Notes: generated from the letters alone by a model not told the origin. A stretch of 64,000 nt of DNA from PALSA-612 sp963773055 (GCA_963773055.1 CAVYZL010000006.1:1984001-2048000), one strand, 5' to 3'; numbered from the stretch's first letter, positions 7,890 through 17,349 are shown. Made by a program: numbers and translations.

Positions 7890-9989
7890 ATGACGACAGT
7901 GACGAGCGAGCGCGTGCGGCTCGACATCGAGGGCATGACCTGCGCCGGCTGCGCCTCGCGCGTCGAGAAGACGCTCTCCGGTGTCGAGGGCGTCAGCGCC
8001 TGCGCGGTCAACTTCGCGACGGACGAGGCGGCGGTCACCTTCGACCCTGGCCGCGTCCAGGTCGGCGATCTCGTACAGGCGGTCTCCTCGGCCGGATACG
8101 GCGCGCACGTCCACGACCACACCGCACACCACGAGCCTGGGCGTCCGGTCCGGCTGCTCGTCGCCGCCGCGCTGACCGTGCCGCTGACGCTGCTCGTGAT
8201 GGTGCCCGCGCTGCAGTTCGCCGGCTGGGAGTGGGTAGCGCTCGGCCTGTCGACTCCGGTCGTGCTCTGGGCTGGGTGGCCGTTCCACCGGGCTGCGGCG
8301 CTGAGCGCGCGCCACCTGCTCGCGACGATGGACACGCTGATCTCGATCGGCACCCTCGCCGCCTGGGCCTGGTCGGCGACCGTCCTGATCGGCGGCATCG
8401 ACACAGACACGTACTTCGAGGTCGGCGCGGTGATCACGACGCTGATCCTTCTCGGGCGCTACTTCGAGGACCGGGCAACGCGGCGTGCCGGCGCGGCGCT
8501 CGCGTCCCTGCTCGAGCTCGGCGCAAAGGAGGCGCGTGTGCTCCGCGACGGCGCCGAGACGCTCGTGCCGGTGGCCGACCTCCATCCGGGCGATCTTTTC
8601 GTCACGCGGCCGGGCGAGAAGATCGCCACCGACGGGATCGTCGAGAGTGGCGAGTCCGCCATCGACCAGTCGCTACTGACCGGCGAGCCGGCGCCGGTCG
8701 AAGTCGGGCCGGGCGCGGAGGTGGCGGGGGCGACGATCAACACGTACGGCCGGCTGGTGGTCCGCGCGACCAAGGTCGGCGCAGAAACGGCGCTCGCGCA
8801 GATCGCGCGGCTCGTCGCCGACGCCCAGGGCCAGAAGGCGCCGATCCAGCGGCTAGCCGACCGCGTATCGGCCGTATTCGTTCCGATCGTCCTGCTCGTC
8901 TCTGCGGCCACGCTTGCCGGCTGGCTGCTCGTGACGGGGGACGTGACGGAAGCCTTCACCGCCTCCGTCGCCGTGCTGATCATCGCGTGCCCGTGCGCGC
9001 TCGGTCTCGCGACGCCTACCGCGCTCATGGTCGGCACAGGCCGTGGCGCGCAGCTCGGCATCCTCGTCGACGGCCCCGCCGTGCTCGAGCGGGCGCACGC
9101 CGTCGATACGGTCGTGCTCGACAAGACGGGCACGGTCACGCACGGGCGCATGGAGCTCGTCGGCGTCGAGCCGCTGAACGGCGCGACGCGAGGCGACGTC
9201 CTGCGGCTCGCCGGCGCCGTCGAGTCGGCGAGCGAGCACCCGATCGGGGAGGCCGTCGCCGCTGCCGCGCGCGCCGAGCTCGGCGAGCTTCCTTCGGTCA
9301 GCGGCTTCCGGAACGTTCCGGGCGTCGGCGTGACCGGCCGCGTCGAGGGCCACGACATCGAGGTCGCGCGCGAGAACGGCGCCATCACCGTCAGCTGGGA
9401 CGGCGCACGACGGGCGACGCTTCACGTGCGCGACACGGTCAAGCCGACGAGCGTCGAAGCGGTACGCGAGCTCCGCGCGCTCGGCCTGGCCCCCGTGCTG
9501 CTCACCGGCGACAACGAGGAGACGGCGCGCGTCGTCGCGCACGAGGTCGGGATCGACCGTGTGCTCGCAGAGGTGCTTCCCGGGGCCAAAGCCGCGGAGG
9601 TGCGCCGGCTCCAGGAGGCGGGTCACGTCGTCGCGATGGTCGGGGACGGCATCAACGACGCGCCGGCCCTCGCCCAGGCGGATCTCGGGATCGCGATCGG
9701 AACAGGCACGGACATCGCCATCGAGGCAAGCGACCTGACGCTCGTCTCCGGCGATCTCAGGGGCGCCGCCGACGCCATCCGCCTCGCGCGCCGCACGCTG
9801 AAGACGATCAAGGGAAACCTGTTCTGGGCGTTCGCGTACAACGTCGCCGCGATCCCGCTCGCCGTCGCCGGCCTGCTCGATCCGATCGTCGCGGCCGCCG
9901 CGATGGCGTTCTCGAGCGTCTTCGTGGTCTCGAACAGCCTCAGGCTCCGTCGCTTCCGGAGCCCGCGCGAGAGAGGAGTCCCTGCATGA
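7890..9989 (+). CDS. copA: copper-exporting P1B ATPase
   Basis: A 699-residue Cu(I)-exporting ATPase. It has one N-terminal HMA domain with GMTCAGCA (C18, C21), eight membrane helices, the actuator motif LLTGEPAP, the ion-selectivity motif C367-P-C369 in helix 6, the phosphorylated D411 in DKTGTVT, the SEHPIG His-Pro pair of the nucleotide domain, and GDGINDAP. All elements for activity are present. It pumps cytosolic Cu(I) outward. The gene sits directly behind a CsoR-type operator and overlaps csoR by four bases (ATGA), forming a copA-csoR operon. Confidence 0.96.
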   Translation: MTTVTSERVRLDIEGMTCAGCASRVEKTLSGVEGVSACAVNFATDEAAVTFDPGRVQVGDLVQAVSSAGYGAHVHDHTAHHEPGRPVRLLVAAALTVPLTLLVMVPALQFAGWEWVALGLSTPVVLWAGWPFHRAAALSARHLLATMDTLISIGTLAAWAWSATVLIGGIDTDTYFEVGAVITTLILLGRYFEDRATRRAGAALASLLELGAKEARVLRDGAETLVPVADLHPGDLFVTRPGEKIATDGIVESGESAIDQSLLTGEPAPVEVGPGAEVAGATINTYGRLVVRATKVGAETALAQIARLVADAQGQKAPIQRLADRVSAVFVPIVLLVSAATLAGWLLVTGDVTEAFTASVAVLIIACPCALGLATPTALMVGTGRGAQLGILVDGPAVLERAHAVDTVVLDKTGTVTHGRMELVGVEPLNGATRGDVLRLAGAVESASEHPIGEAVAAAARAELGELPSVSGFRNVPGVGVTGRVEGHDIEVARENGAITVSWDGARRATLHVRDTVKPTSVEAVRELRALGLAPVLLTGDNEETARVVAHEVGIDRVLAEVLPGAKAAEVRRLQEAGHVVAMVGDGINDAPALAQADLGIAIGTGTDIAIEASDLTLVSGDLRGAADAIRLARRTLKTIKGNLFWAFAYNVAAIPLAVAGLLDPIVAAAAMAFSSVFVVSNSLRLRRFRSPRERGVPA

Positions 9990-10282
9990 GCGACACGCCC
10001 GGCTACAGCGAGGAGAAGGCCGCGCTCGTCAAGCGGCTGCACCGGATCGAGGGCCAGGTGCGCGGCATCGAGCGCATGGTCGAGGAGGATCGCTACTGCA
10101 TCGACATCCTGACGCAGATCAGCGCCGTCACGACCGCACTCGAGAGCGTTGCCTTCCGCGTCCTCGACGCGCACGTGCAGCACTGCGTCGCCGACGCTCT
10201 CGCCTCCGGCGATGCGGGTGCCGCCGAGTCGAAGAGCTCCGAGCTGCTCGAGGCCGTACACCGCTTCGCGCGGGCTCGCTGA
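9986..10282 (+). CDS. csoR: CsoR-family copper-sensing repressor
   Basis: A 98-residue all-helical DUF156 repressor. The Cu(I) ligand set of CsoR is intact: C38 in RYCID, then H63 and C67 in the HxxxC spacing (DAHVQHC). The helix-1 motif RLHRIEGQVRGIERM used in DNA contact is also present. Copper binding releases the repressor from its operator, here at 7863-7881. It starts with the ATG of an ATGA overlap with copA. The Cys-His-Cys ligands and the copA context argue against the RcnR (Ni/Co) and CstR (persulfide) branches. Confidence 0.95.
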   Translation: MSDTPGYSEEKAALVKRLHRIEGQVRGIERMVEEDRYCIDILTQISAVTTALESVAFRVLDAHVQHCVADALASGDAGAAESKSSELLEAVHRFARAR

Positions 10283-10474
10283 TCCCGCGATCGAGGGAGC
10301 GAAATCCCCCATGCGGGTGTGTTGGCCGGAAAAGCGCGGACCCACGCTGCGAGTGCGGCAGGGGTCTAACCGGGAGGCAGAGGCTGCGGGGAGAGAACTT
10401 GCGGCGTTTGCTTCGGGAGACGGTGGGCTCCTGCCGTCGACACGCCGAGGACGGCTGACGCTCGGCTAGAGTCG

Positions 10475-10553
10475 CGCCACCGGGGTGCTCCGCGCACGCG
10501 GAGCTGAGATCAGACCCGACGAACCTGATCCGGGTAATGCCGGCGAAGGGAGC
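10475..10553 (+). promoter_or_regulatory. TPP riboswitch (THI element)
   Basis: All hallmark segments of the thiamine pyrophosphate aptamer are present in order: CGGGGTGCT (10481-10489), a P3 hairpin with arms GCTCCGCG and GCGGAGC, the invariant CTGAGA (10504-10509), ACCC, GAACCTGATC (10521-10530), GGGTAATGCC and the terminal CGAAGGGA (10544-10551). The GAAGGGAG at the 3' edge lies about seven bases before the ATG at 10559. It can therefore serve as the ribosome site that TPP binding hides, favouring translational control. It governs the CytX-type permease. Confidence 0.96.
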
Positions 10554-10558
10554 GGATC

Positions 10559-11881
10559 ATGGAGCGAGAGACACCAGCCTGGGGTATCGAGCCGGTGCCC
10601 GAGCGGCTGCGCGTGCTCGGCCTCGTCGATACGACGCTTCTCTGGGCAAATCTCGGCGTCAGCCTGCTCGTGCTCGTCGCCGGAACGTTCCTCGTCCCCG
10701 CGCTCTCGCTCCGCGACGCCCTGATCGCGATCGCGATCGGCGGCGTGATCGGGAATACGATGCTCGGCCTCGCCGGCGCGATCGGCGCGCAGGGCCGCGT
10801 ACCGGCGATGGTGCTGATGCGTGCGCCGCTCGGGCTCCGCGGCTCGTACCTCGCGACCGCCCTCAACGTCCTCCAGAACCTCGGCTGGGCGGTGTTCGAG
10901 CTGATCGTGATCGCTGCCGCGGCCGCGGCGCTCTCCGACAGCGTCTTCGGGTTCGAGGCGAAGTGGCTGTGGACGATCCTCTTCGGCATGCTCGCCGCCG
11001 TCCTGGCGCTCGCCGGGCCGGTCGCGTTCGTCCGCCGCTGGGTGCGGCGGTTCGCGTTCTGGGTCGTGCTCGCATCGCTCGTCTATCTCACCTGGTGGAC
11101 GCTCGACCACGCGGACCTCAGCGCGTTCTGGGACGCGCCGGGACAGGGCGAGTCGCTGTGGTTCGGCATCGACCTGATGATCGCGCTGCCCGCATCGTGG
11201 CTCCCGCTCGTCGCCGACTACACGCGCTTCACGGGGAAAGAGCGCGACGCGTTCACGGGCACAGCGGTCGGCTATCTCGTCCCGAACGCGTGGCTGTACG
11301 CGCTCGGCGCACTGCTCGTGCTCACGAACAGCGCTTACGGCGACACGACGTCGCTGCTGACGGCGATCGCCTCCGGCGGGCTTGCGGCGGGGCTCGCGCT
11401 GCTCGCGCTGACCGTGGACGAGACGGACGAGGCGTTCGCGAACGTCTACTCGACGGCCGTGTCGCTCCAGAACGTCGCCTCGAAGGTGCCACAGCGCCTG
11501 CTGATCGTGGCCGTGGCGACGGCCGCGACCATCGGCGCGCTCGCCATCGACCTCGTGCAGTACGAGCCCTTCCTCTTCTTGCTCGGCTCGGCGTTCGTCC
11601 CGCTCTTCGGCGTCCTGCTCGCTGACTGGCTCGCGGCCGGAAGGCGCTACGCAGAGCCGGACTTCTTCGCGGCGCCGTCCTTCCGACCAGCGCAGGTCGC
11701 AGCCTGGGTGGCGGGATTCGCCGTCTACCAGTGGCTCCATCCGACGGGCCCGGCGTGGTGGACCGACGTCGTGGCGCACGTCAGCCCGCACGACATCGGC
11801 GGTGCGTCACTGCCGAGCTTCGCCGTCTCGTTCTGTCTTGCGTCGCTCTTCGCCTGGCGCTACCGGAGACGCGTCACGTGA
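10559..11881 (+). CDS. cytX: CytX-type hydroxymethylpyrimidine permease (NCS1 family)
   Basis: A 440-residue permease with about 12 hydrophobic helices, in the cytosine/purine, uracil, thiamine, allantoin (NCS1) family. The N terminus GIEPVPERLRVLGLVDTTLLW and the helix-6 segment WLPLVADYTRF are typical of the CytX subgroup. CytX proteins are linked to uptake of the thiamine pyrimidine precursor HMP. The TPP riboswitch immediately upstream makes a thiamine-related substrate far more likely than cytosine. It overlaps the next gene by four bases. Confidence 0.9.
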   Translation: MERETPAWGIEPVPERLRVLGLVDTTLLWANLGVSLLVLVAGTFLVPALSLRDALIAIAIGGVIGNTMLGLAGAIGAQGRVPAMVLMRAPLGLRGSYLATALNVLQNLGWAVFELIVIAAAAAALSDSVFGFEAKWLWTILFGMLAAVLALAGPVAFVRRWVRRFAFWVVLASLVYLTWWTLDHADLSAFWDAPGQGESLWFGIDLMIALPASWLPLVADYTRFTGKERDAFTGTAVGYLVPNAWLYALGALLVLTNSAYGDTTSLLTAIASGGLAAGLALLALTVDETDEAFANVYSTAVSLQNVASKVPQRLLIVAVATAATIGALAIDLVQYEPFLFLLGSAFVPLFGVLLADWLAAGRRYAEPDFFAAPSFRPAQVAAWVAGFAVYQWLHPTGPAWWTDVVAHVSPHDIGGASLPSFAVSFCLASLFAWRYRRRVT

Positions 11882-12267
11882 CCAGCGTGCTGGTGCAGAC
11901 GGTCGACGGAGTATTCGAGCTCGACCTCGAGGACGGCGAGCTCGTGCCGTCGAGCGAGGACGTCACGCCGGCGCGCACGGAAACGGGTCTGCCACGCGTC
12001 GTCGCGGCCGCTGCGGCCGGCTCGACCGTCGTCGCCGTCGTCGCGCACAAGCCGCCGCTGCTCGTGTCGCATGACGCCGGAAACACGTGGCGCGAGGCGG
12101 GGCGCGGGCTGCCGCCGGGCTTCGCCGTCGCGATCAGCGAGGACGAGCCCGACCTCATCATCTTCGCGGGCAGGAACCGCCTCTTTCTCTCGCACGACGG
12201 CGGGCGCTTCTGGGAGTCGCTCGGCGTCGAGCTCCCGGACATCGAAGCGGTCGTCTTCGCGGACTGA
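11878..12267 (+). CDS. small Asp-box (BNR-repeat) protein
   Basis: A 129-residue protein without a clear signal peptide. It carries two Asp-box motifs, SHDAGNTW and SHDGGRFW, spaced about 40 residues apart, each preceded by a hydrophobic strand (PPLLV, RLFL). This is the BNR/sialidase-type beta-hairpin seen in propellers, but two blades cannot close a propeller, so the protein may oligomerise. GTG 11878 overlaps the cytX stop (GTGA), so it is translated from the TPP-controlled message. Any role in thiamine salvage is inference; no catalytic motif is visible. Confidence 0.75.
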   Translation: MTSVLVQTVDGVFELDLEDGELVPSSEDVTPARTETGLPRVVAAAAAGSTVVAVVAHKPPLLVSHDAGNTWREAGRGLPPGFAVAISEDEPDLIIFAGRNRLFLSHDGGRFWESLGVELPDIEAVVFAD

Positions 12268-12268
12268 T

Positions 12269-13117
12269 CTAGCCGAAGGTCTTCGTCTGCCCCTGCTTGA
12301 GGGCAGCGGCGCCGGCGTGCACCGTGCCGGCCAGAGCGTGCACGGTGGTCTTGCCCTTCGCGACGCGCACCTGCCAGCGCGCGCCCTTGCCGCCTGACGC
12401 CGTCACGTCCGCCGTCTGGATCGCGTAGCGCTTGGAGGCGGTCGCCGTCTTCGCGACGGCGACGGTGGCGGAGCCCGCGGCGAGGCGAAGGAGCCAGCCG
12501 CCCTTCGCCTGGCACTGCGACTTGTCCACCTCGAGCCGAGAGCCGCCGGCGAGCGTCACCGTCCCGTCCTTCGCCAGGGACGCCGCCGACGCAGATCCGC
12601 TCTTCGGCGTCACGAGCGCGTCGCCAGGCGCGGCAGCCGAGCCCGGCTTGGCCGCTTTACGGCCGAGCCGTGCTCGAGCTGGACGGTGCCGCGGACCGGT
12701 CGACACCGACCACGCGCAGTAGTCGGGGACGGTGAATGGCGCGCCGATCTCCGGTTGCGAGTAGCCCGCTCCGCGCTCCGTCGTGCACTCGTACGGATCC
12801 GAGAACGGCAGGTAGTCGCCGGGCGGCAGGGTGACGTTCATCTGGCCACGCTTCGACGTGCCGTGCGCGATCAACGTCGTCTTCTTCGGCAGCGGCGCGT
12901 CGCGCTCGACCTTGAGGTTCCAGTCGAACGTCGCATAGCCGAGCTTGTCGCCGAGGCACTTGTAGGCCCACCGGAGCTGGACGACCGACGCGTCGGAGCC
13001 TTTCGCGCGGCCGAGCACAGTCCCCCAGATGTAGATGTCGCTCGTGGACCGGCTCGATGCCGCGCCTGCGAGCACGCAGGCAGCGGCGACGGCGACCCCC
13101 ACGAACGCCCACCTCAT
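12269..13117 (-). CDS. secreted protein with FecR-like C-terminal region, function unknown
   Basis: About 282 residues. The N-terminal signal segment (RWAFVGVAVAAACVLAGAA) is followed by a region with paired cysteines (YKCLG, PYECTTE, DYCAW), a low-complexity Ala/Gly/Lys linker, and a C-terminal stretch resembling FecR-type beta sheets (GSRLEV, ARWQVRVAKGKTTVHALAG, ALKQGQT). I recognise no enzyme motif. The start is ATG 13117; an in-frame TTG lies at 13135. It is last in a leftward group with the membrane protein ending at 13128. It meets the Asp-box gene tail to tail with a one-base gap and no terminator. Confidence 0.6.
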   Translation of the reverse strand: MRWAFVGVAVAAACVLAGAASSRSTSDIYIWGTVLGRAKGSDASVVQLRWAYKCLGDKLGYATFDWNLKVERDAPLPKKTTLIAHGTSKRGQMNVTLPPGDYLPFSDPYECTTERGAGYSQPEIGAPFTVPDYCAWSVSTGPRHRPARARLGRKAAKPGSAAAPGDALVTPKSGSASAASLAKDGTVTLAGGSRLEVDKSQCQAKGGWLLRLAAGSATVAVAKTATASKRYAIQTADVTASGGKGARWQVRVAKGKTTVHALAGTVHAGAAALKQGQTKTFG

Positions 13118-13127
13118 GCTCCTCACG

Positions 13128-14546
13128 CTACCCAATGGACAGCAGCCACATTCCGCCGACGGTGTACATGACCATCAGCGTCAACATCGCGTACTGCGTG
13201 CGCAGTGCGATCCTCGGCGACGGGGAAACCGCTATCGCGCGGTCGTGCGCGACGATCAGCCCGACGACGTGCCCGAGGACGAGCACCGTCACCTGCGTGT
13301 ACCAGGTCGTATTCGGCGTCAGGAATGTGAGGTTTGGCGTGAAGCTGGCCGTCCCGAACAGGTCCCACCCCTTCCCGTACGGATCCGAGAGGAGCGGCCA
13401 CGCGAACTGTCCCTGGATCAGAAGCAGCGAGAGGTAGTGCGAGAGCGCATAGACGATCGCGATCGGCACGAGACTGCAGAGGAAGATCCCGCGGAAGTCG
13501 GCTCCCTTCCCCCACGACGCCCTCCGCGATCCGGATCGCGACCGTGTAGACGAGGGCGACGAAGAGGATCATCAGAATCATCCCGGCGAGGTTGAAGGCC
13601 ATGACCGCGTTCTCGGCCGTGTCCGGGCTCGAGAACGACGTCTCGACGTCGTAGATGCGCTCGAACCACCAGCTCGAGCGCGAGAGGCCGTCGAAGGCGA
13701 CCTGGCCCAGCATGAGCGCGAAGAAGCCGACCGCACCCGCCCGCCGCTCCACGTGGGCGAGCCCGGAGAACGGCTTGCGGAGGATCACCTCTGTCGAGCC
13801 GCCGTCCTGCTGCCGCGTGCCGAACAGCGCCGCGCGTGAGAGAAAACCGAAGTAGACGGAGAAGCCGTCGCCGTTCTGAAGCCACGGCTTCCGGCCGTAG
13901 AGGAACATGCCGGTCCACGTCGCGACGCTGTAGACCGCGATCGCCTGGGCGAGCGTCCGCGGGTTTGCCGGATCTTTCCAGACGAGCTCGAGCACCGTGA
14001 ATCCCCCGAGCAGGAAGATCGCCGGCCAGAGCCCAAGCCGCTCCGGATACGGGCGAGTCTCCCGGTTCCAGCCCACCTTCCGGGCGACCCAGGCGACGAG
14101 GTCCGCCGCCGCCCGCCACGGATTGAGCACGGACCAGACGTTGCCGAGCACGATGCAGACCAGAACCATGCCCACCCAGAAGATGACGTAGATGAACGTC
14201 GGCGTGAGGTTCTCGCTTGCGCGATTCGAGCCGAATGCAGCAGCCGACCAGAGAACGGCGAACAGGAAGAGCGTCGCCGCCTGGACGACGCGCCGCGTCC
14301 AGTCCGAGAGCACGAAGCGCTGGAGCCCCTCTGGGAGCGGGCGTTCCGGCGCCGTCCTCGAGCTTCGGCCGCTTCCAGAGCGCGCCGAGCGCGAGGAACG
14401 AGAGGATCGAGTACTGTCGCGCCGCCGACGAGGAAGAGCCAGCCCGGGACCGGCAGGTCCTTGATCCCGCCTAGGCCGTGAGCGGCGGCGAGATCCGGAA
14501 CGACGAGCGCCCAGACCGCTGCGATCGCGACGGCAGGTGCTTTCAA
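13128..14546 (-). CDS. polytopic membrane protein (frameshifted; possible fenitrothion-hydrolase-like family)
   Basis: Rebuilt from three frames, this is a ~472-residue protein. It begins at a TTG overlapping the lipoprotein stop (TTGA), then a signal-like segment ending AAAHGLGGIKDLPVPGW, then about nine helices. Frame changes lie near 14415, near 14350 and in the C run at 13509-13513. Each is consistent with one extra base, and the full span is a multiple of three as three insertions require. The final third (LTPNTTWYTQVTVLVLGHVVG onward) is conserved-looking and ends at TAG 13128. Actinobacterial proteins of this look are sometimes annotated as fenitrothion hydrolase, but I cannot confirm that or assign a substrate. 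It probably works with the adjacent lipoprotein. Confidence 0.6.
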
Positions 14547-14979
14547 GCGCTGACCTCGAAGTCGGAGATCTGTAGGCCGCGGCTCTCGAGCTCGATCTCG
14601 AAGCGGCCGGGGATATTGGCGACGAAGGTGATCTTCGCCGGCTTGCCCGGCGCGACGTCCTTCATCAGGTCGTAGCCGTGGACGTGCACCTCGTCGGAGC
14701 ACGTCGGCGCTGACGATGACCGTGACGTTCGTGTTCTTGTCGACCGTCGTCTTGTTCAGGCCGCCGACGACCTTGCCGTCCTTGACGACGATGCGGATCG
14801 TCTTCGACGGGTTGGCGGGCGGTGGTGTCGCGTTCGTCGTCGTCTCCGAGGTGGTCGTCGTCGACGTGGTGGTCGTGGTCGGCGCCGGTCGTCGTCGAGC
14901 TGTCGTTGCCGCCGCACGCGGCGACGAGGAAGGCCAAAGCGGCGAGGACCGCCAGGCCGGCAGTGATCGATCGTCTCAT
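14543..14979 (-). CDS. Thr-rich lipoprotein with cupredoxin-like C-terminal domain (frameshifted)
   Basis: It starts at ATG 14979 with a lipoprotein signal (LVAACGGN, lipobox cysteine at residue 22), continues as a run of threonines and serines, then a ~80-residue beta-rich domain (TIRIVVKDGKVV, DEVHVHGYD, GRFEIELESRG, QISDFEVSA). HVHGYD-type motifs and the domain size recall cupredoxin-like modules, but no complete copper site is evident. Two apparent one-base insertions, near 14890 in the ACG repeats and near 14700, break the frame; the span length (remainder two) agrees. The stop overlaps the TTG start of the membrane gene. It lies just downstream of the repeat-protein gene. Confidence 0.6.
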
Positions 14980-14992
14980 AGTTGTCTCCTGT

Positions 14993-16665
14993 TCATGTGA
15001 TGTGAAGCGGGGCGCAGCTCGGCTTCGAGCGATTCCCCGCCGGATCGGTTGAGGTGATGCAGAAGCGGAGCGCCTGGTCGGGGAGCTTCGGGCTCACCCG
15101 CCAGGGCAGGAAGTAGAAGAGCACGTCGGGATCGACCGCGTGCTCCTGTCCCGCGCACCGTGGCGATCGCGCGGCGGCCGCGGAGAATCCGGGCGACCTC
15201 CTTCGAGCGCCCACTGGCCTCGGTCACGCGATAGCGAAGGTGCGCGACGCCGCCGCGCGGCGGCGGTGCTCGTCAGCGCGGCGACGCGCGGCGCGATCGG
15301 ATCCGCAACGCGGCCGAAGGTCGCCGACACGGACTTCGGCCCGGTCATGTCGAGCCGGCAGGGCGTCTTCTTCCCCTTGCACGCCCCGCTCCAGCGAACG
15401 AAGGCCCAGCCCTCGTCAGGCGTCGCGGCGAGAACGGCGTCCGTGCCGGCCCCGAAGCGCCCCTCGCAGTCCGTGCCGCAGGCGATACCGCCGGGGGTGC
15501 TCTTCACCGTCCCGCGGCCCGCTTTCGTGACGGCGACGGGATATTGCGTACCCGTCTTCACGAAGGTCGCGGTGACAGCGGTCGGGCCCTTGAGGGAGGT
15601 CCGGCACGTCGGCGTAACGCCGCGACACGAGCCGTCCCAGCCGGCGAAGACCTCGCCGGGAGCCGGCGCCGCGGTGAGCGCGAGCGTCGATCCGCGGGCG
15701 AACGATCCGCCGCACGCCGTCCCGCACTGGATGCCGGCGGGCGTGCTGACGACGGCTCCCTGGCCGGTGACGGACACGGCGACCGGGGACTGACCGAGCG
15801 CGGCGCCTCCGATCGACGCGGTCACGGCACGCGCGCGCGTCATCGGGACGACGCAGGCGCCGCTTCCCGAGCACGCTCCGCCCCAGGCGACAGGGGACGC
15901 CGACGGGGTCAGCGTCACGGGCACACCCGCGCCGTAACCGCCGACGCAGCTCGTCCCGCAGTCGATCCCCGGAACGTCGCTCGTCACCGTCCCGCCTGCG
16001 GTCGCAACGGCGAGCGCGTAGATCGTGTTCGGCGGAGCGAAGGTCGCCGTCACCGACTTCGGCCCGTTCATCGACACGGCACAGGGGCCAGTGCCGCTGC
16101 ACGCCCCGCTGAAGCCGGCGAACGACCAACCGGGCGTCGGGATGGCGGTCAGCGTCACCGTCGAGTCGGCGGCGAACTGGCCCGAGCAGGCGGCAGGACA
16201 GGCGATGCCCGCGGGCGCGCTCGTCACGCGCCCGCTCCCGGTGAAGCTGACGGTGAGCGGGAACTGCGACGGGCGGACACGGTTGAACGTCGCCGTGATC
16301 TCGTACATCTCGCCCGGACGGACCGGGTCGATCTCGCACGTCTCATTGCCTCCGCAAGAGCCTCCCCACCCGTCGAACGCCGATCCGGGCTCCGCCTTCG
16401 CGGTCAGGACGACCGGCTGGTAGCGCGCCGGGTCGTCGGTGGAGATGAAGCTGAACGTGCAGCGACCACCGCAGTCGATGCCGTCGGGCGTGCTCGTGAC
16501 GCGGCCCTCGCCGGTCCCGTCCTTGCCCACCGTCACTCGGCCGTGCAGCGCTCGCTCGGGGCCTGCGGATGCGGACCCACCGACGAGCGAGACGGCGATC
16601 ACGGCCGCGACGAGACAGAGCCGACCGGCCCAGTCGTGCCTGCGATGTCCTGAATCGTCTACCAC
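14993..16665 (-). CDS. secreted Cys-paired B-repeat protein (frameshifted near C terminus)
   Basis: About 557 residues once corrected. GTG 16665 has AGGAGG seven bases upstream, followed by a signal peptide ending near GGSASAGP. The body is six tandem ~75-residue repeats with the pattern VTSxPxGIxCGxxC ... F..GSxVTLTAxP..GWxFxGWxGxCxGxxxxCxxxM.GPKSVTATF. This is the divergent InlB B-repeat / Listeria-Bacteroides repeat style, with two likely disulfides per repeat. The C-terminal ~100 residues (AVDPDVLFYFLPWRVSPK, then LRFCITSTDPAGNRSK) lie in other frames after apparent insertions near 15190-15225 and 15135; the span remainder of two fits. It is likely a surface or extracellular binding protein; no catalytic motif. 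Confidence 0.75.
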
Positions 16666-16713
16666 TTCATCTCCTCCTGTCGCTCGCCCGCGCCGAACCG
16701 GCGCCGAGCGTGA

Positions 16714-17313
16714 TCAGGCGAAGACGGGCGGAGCGCGCAGCGCGTGGAAATCGGCCAGCGCCTTGCGGCGAGCAGGAGCCGCCGGGCGCGAAGGCCTGGG
16801 CAGGGAGACGGGCGCGCGCGGCACGGCCACGCGGACCGCGAGCAGCGCGCCGACGACGTGGCGATACGAGCGCGAGACGAGGACGATCACGAACGAAGCC
16901 GCCGCGAGGGCGGCTAGGGCGACGAGCCAGGAATCGAGCCCGAACGCAAGCCCCTCACCCTGCGTGGCGCCGACGATCGCCTCCGCCGTCTCCTGGACGA
17001 CGAGCAGCCCGTAGGCCCAGAGTGCGATCGAGACGACGCGATAGCCGGTCGGCGTCGGATCGGGGCGTGGAGCGAGGACGCGCGCGAGCCCGTCGCGCCG
17101 GCCGAGCGCGGCGAGCAGCGCCGCCAGCAAGACGACGGCAAGCGCGAGCGTGGAGAGGAGCGCGACGGCGGCCTCGTAGATCCCGAGGTAGCCGTGCACC
17201 GGATCGCCGGGCACGAACGAACGGTAGGCGACGGCGTGCGAGGCAAGCGCGCACAGAAGCACGGGCAAGGCTCTCCTCCCGTAGTCGAGGAGGCGTGCCA
17301 ACCTCGCAACCAT
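16714..17313 (-). CDS. four-helix membrane protein of unknown function
   Basis: A 199-residue protein with four clear hydrophobic segments (about residues 15-30, 45-70, 95-115 and 130-155) and a basic, Pro/Ala-rich cytosolic tail ending APPVFA. I do not recognise the family. ATG 17313 is the only good start. It lies about 50 bases upstream of the repeat-protein gene on the same strand and about 35 bases downstream of the PhzF-like gene, so it may be part of a leftward transcript. Confidence 0.6.
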   Translation of the reverse strand: MVARLARLLDYGRRALPVLLCALASHAVAYRSFVPGDPVHGYLGIYEAAVALLSTLALAVVLLAALLAALGRRDGLARVLAPRPDPTPTGYRVVSIALWAYGLLVVQETAEAIVGATQGEGLAFGLDSWLVALAALAAASFVIVLVSRSYRHVVGALLAVRVAVPRAPVSLPRPSRPAAPARRKALADFHALRAPPVFA

Positions 17314-17349
17314 CCCCGGGAGGATAGAGGACCCCCGCGCCCGAGTCGT

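Noticed and set aside
8231..10282. Very long rightward open frame covering copA in another frame
   Set aside because: High-GC shadow rich in Arg/Pro; only its last 98 codons are real, as CsoR starting at ATG 9986.
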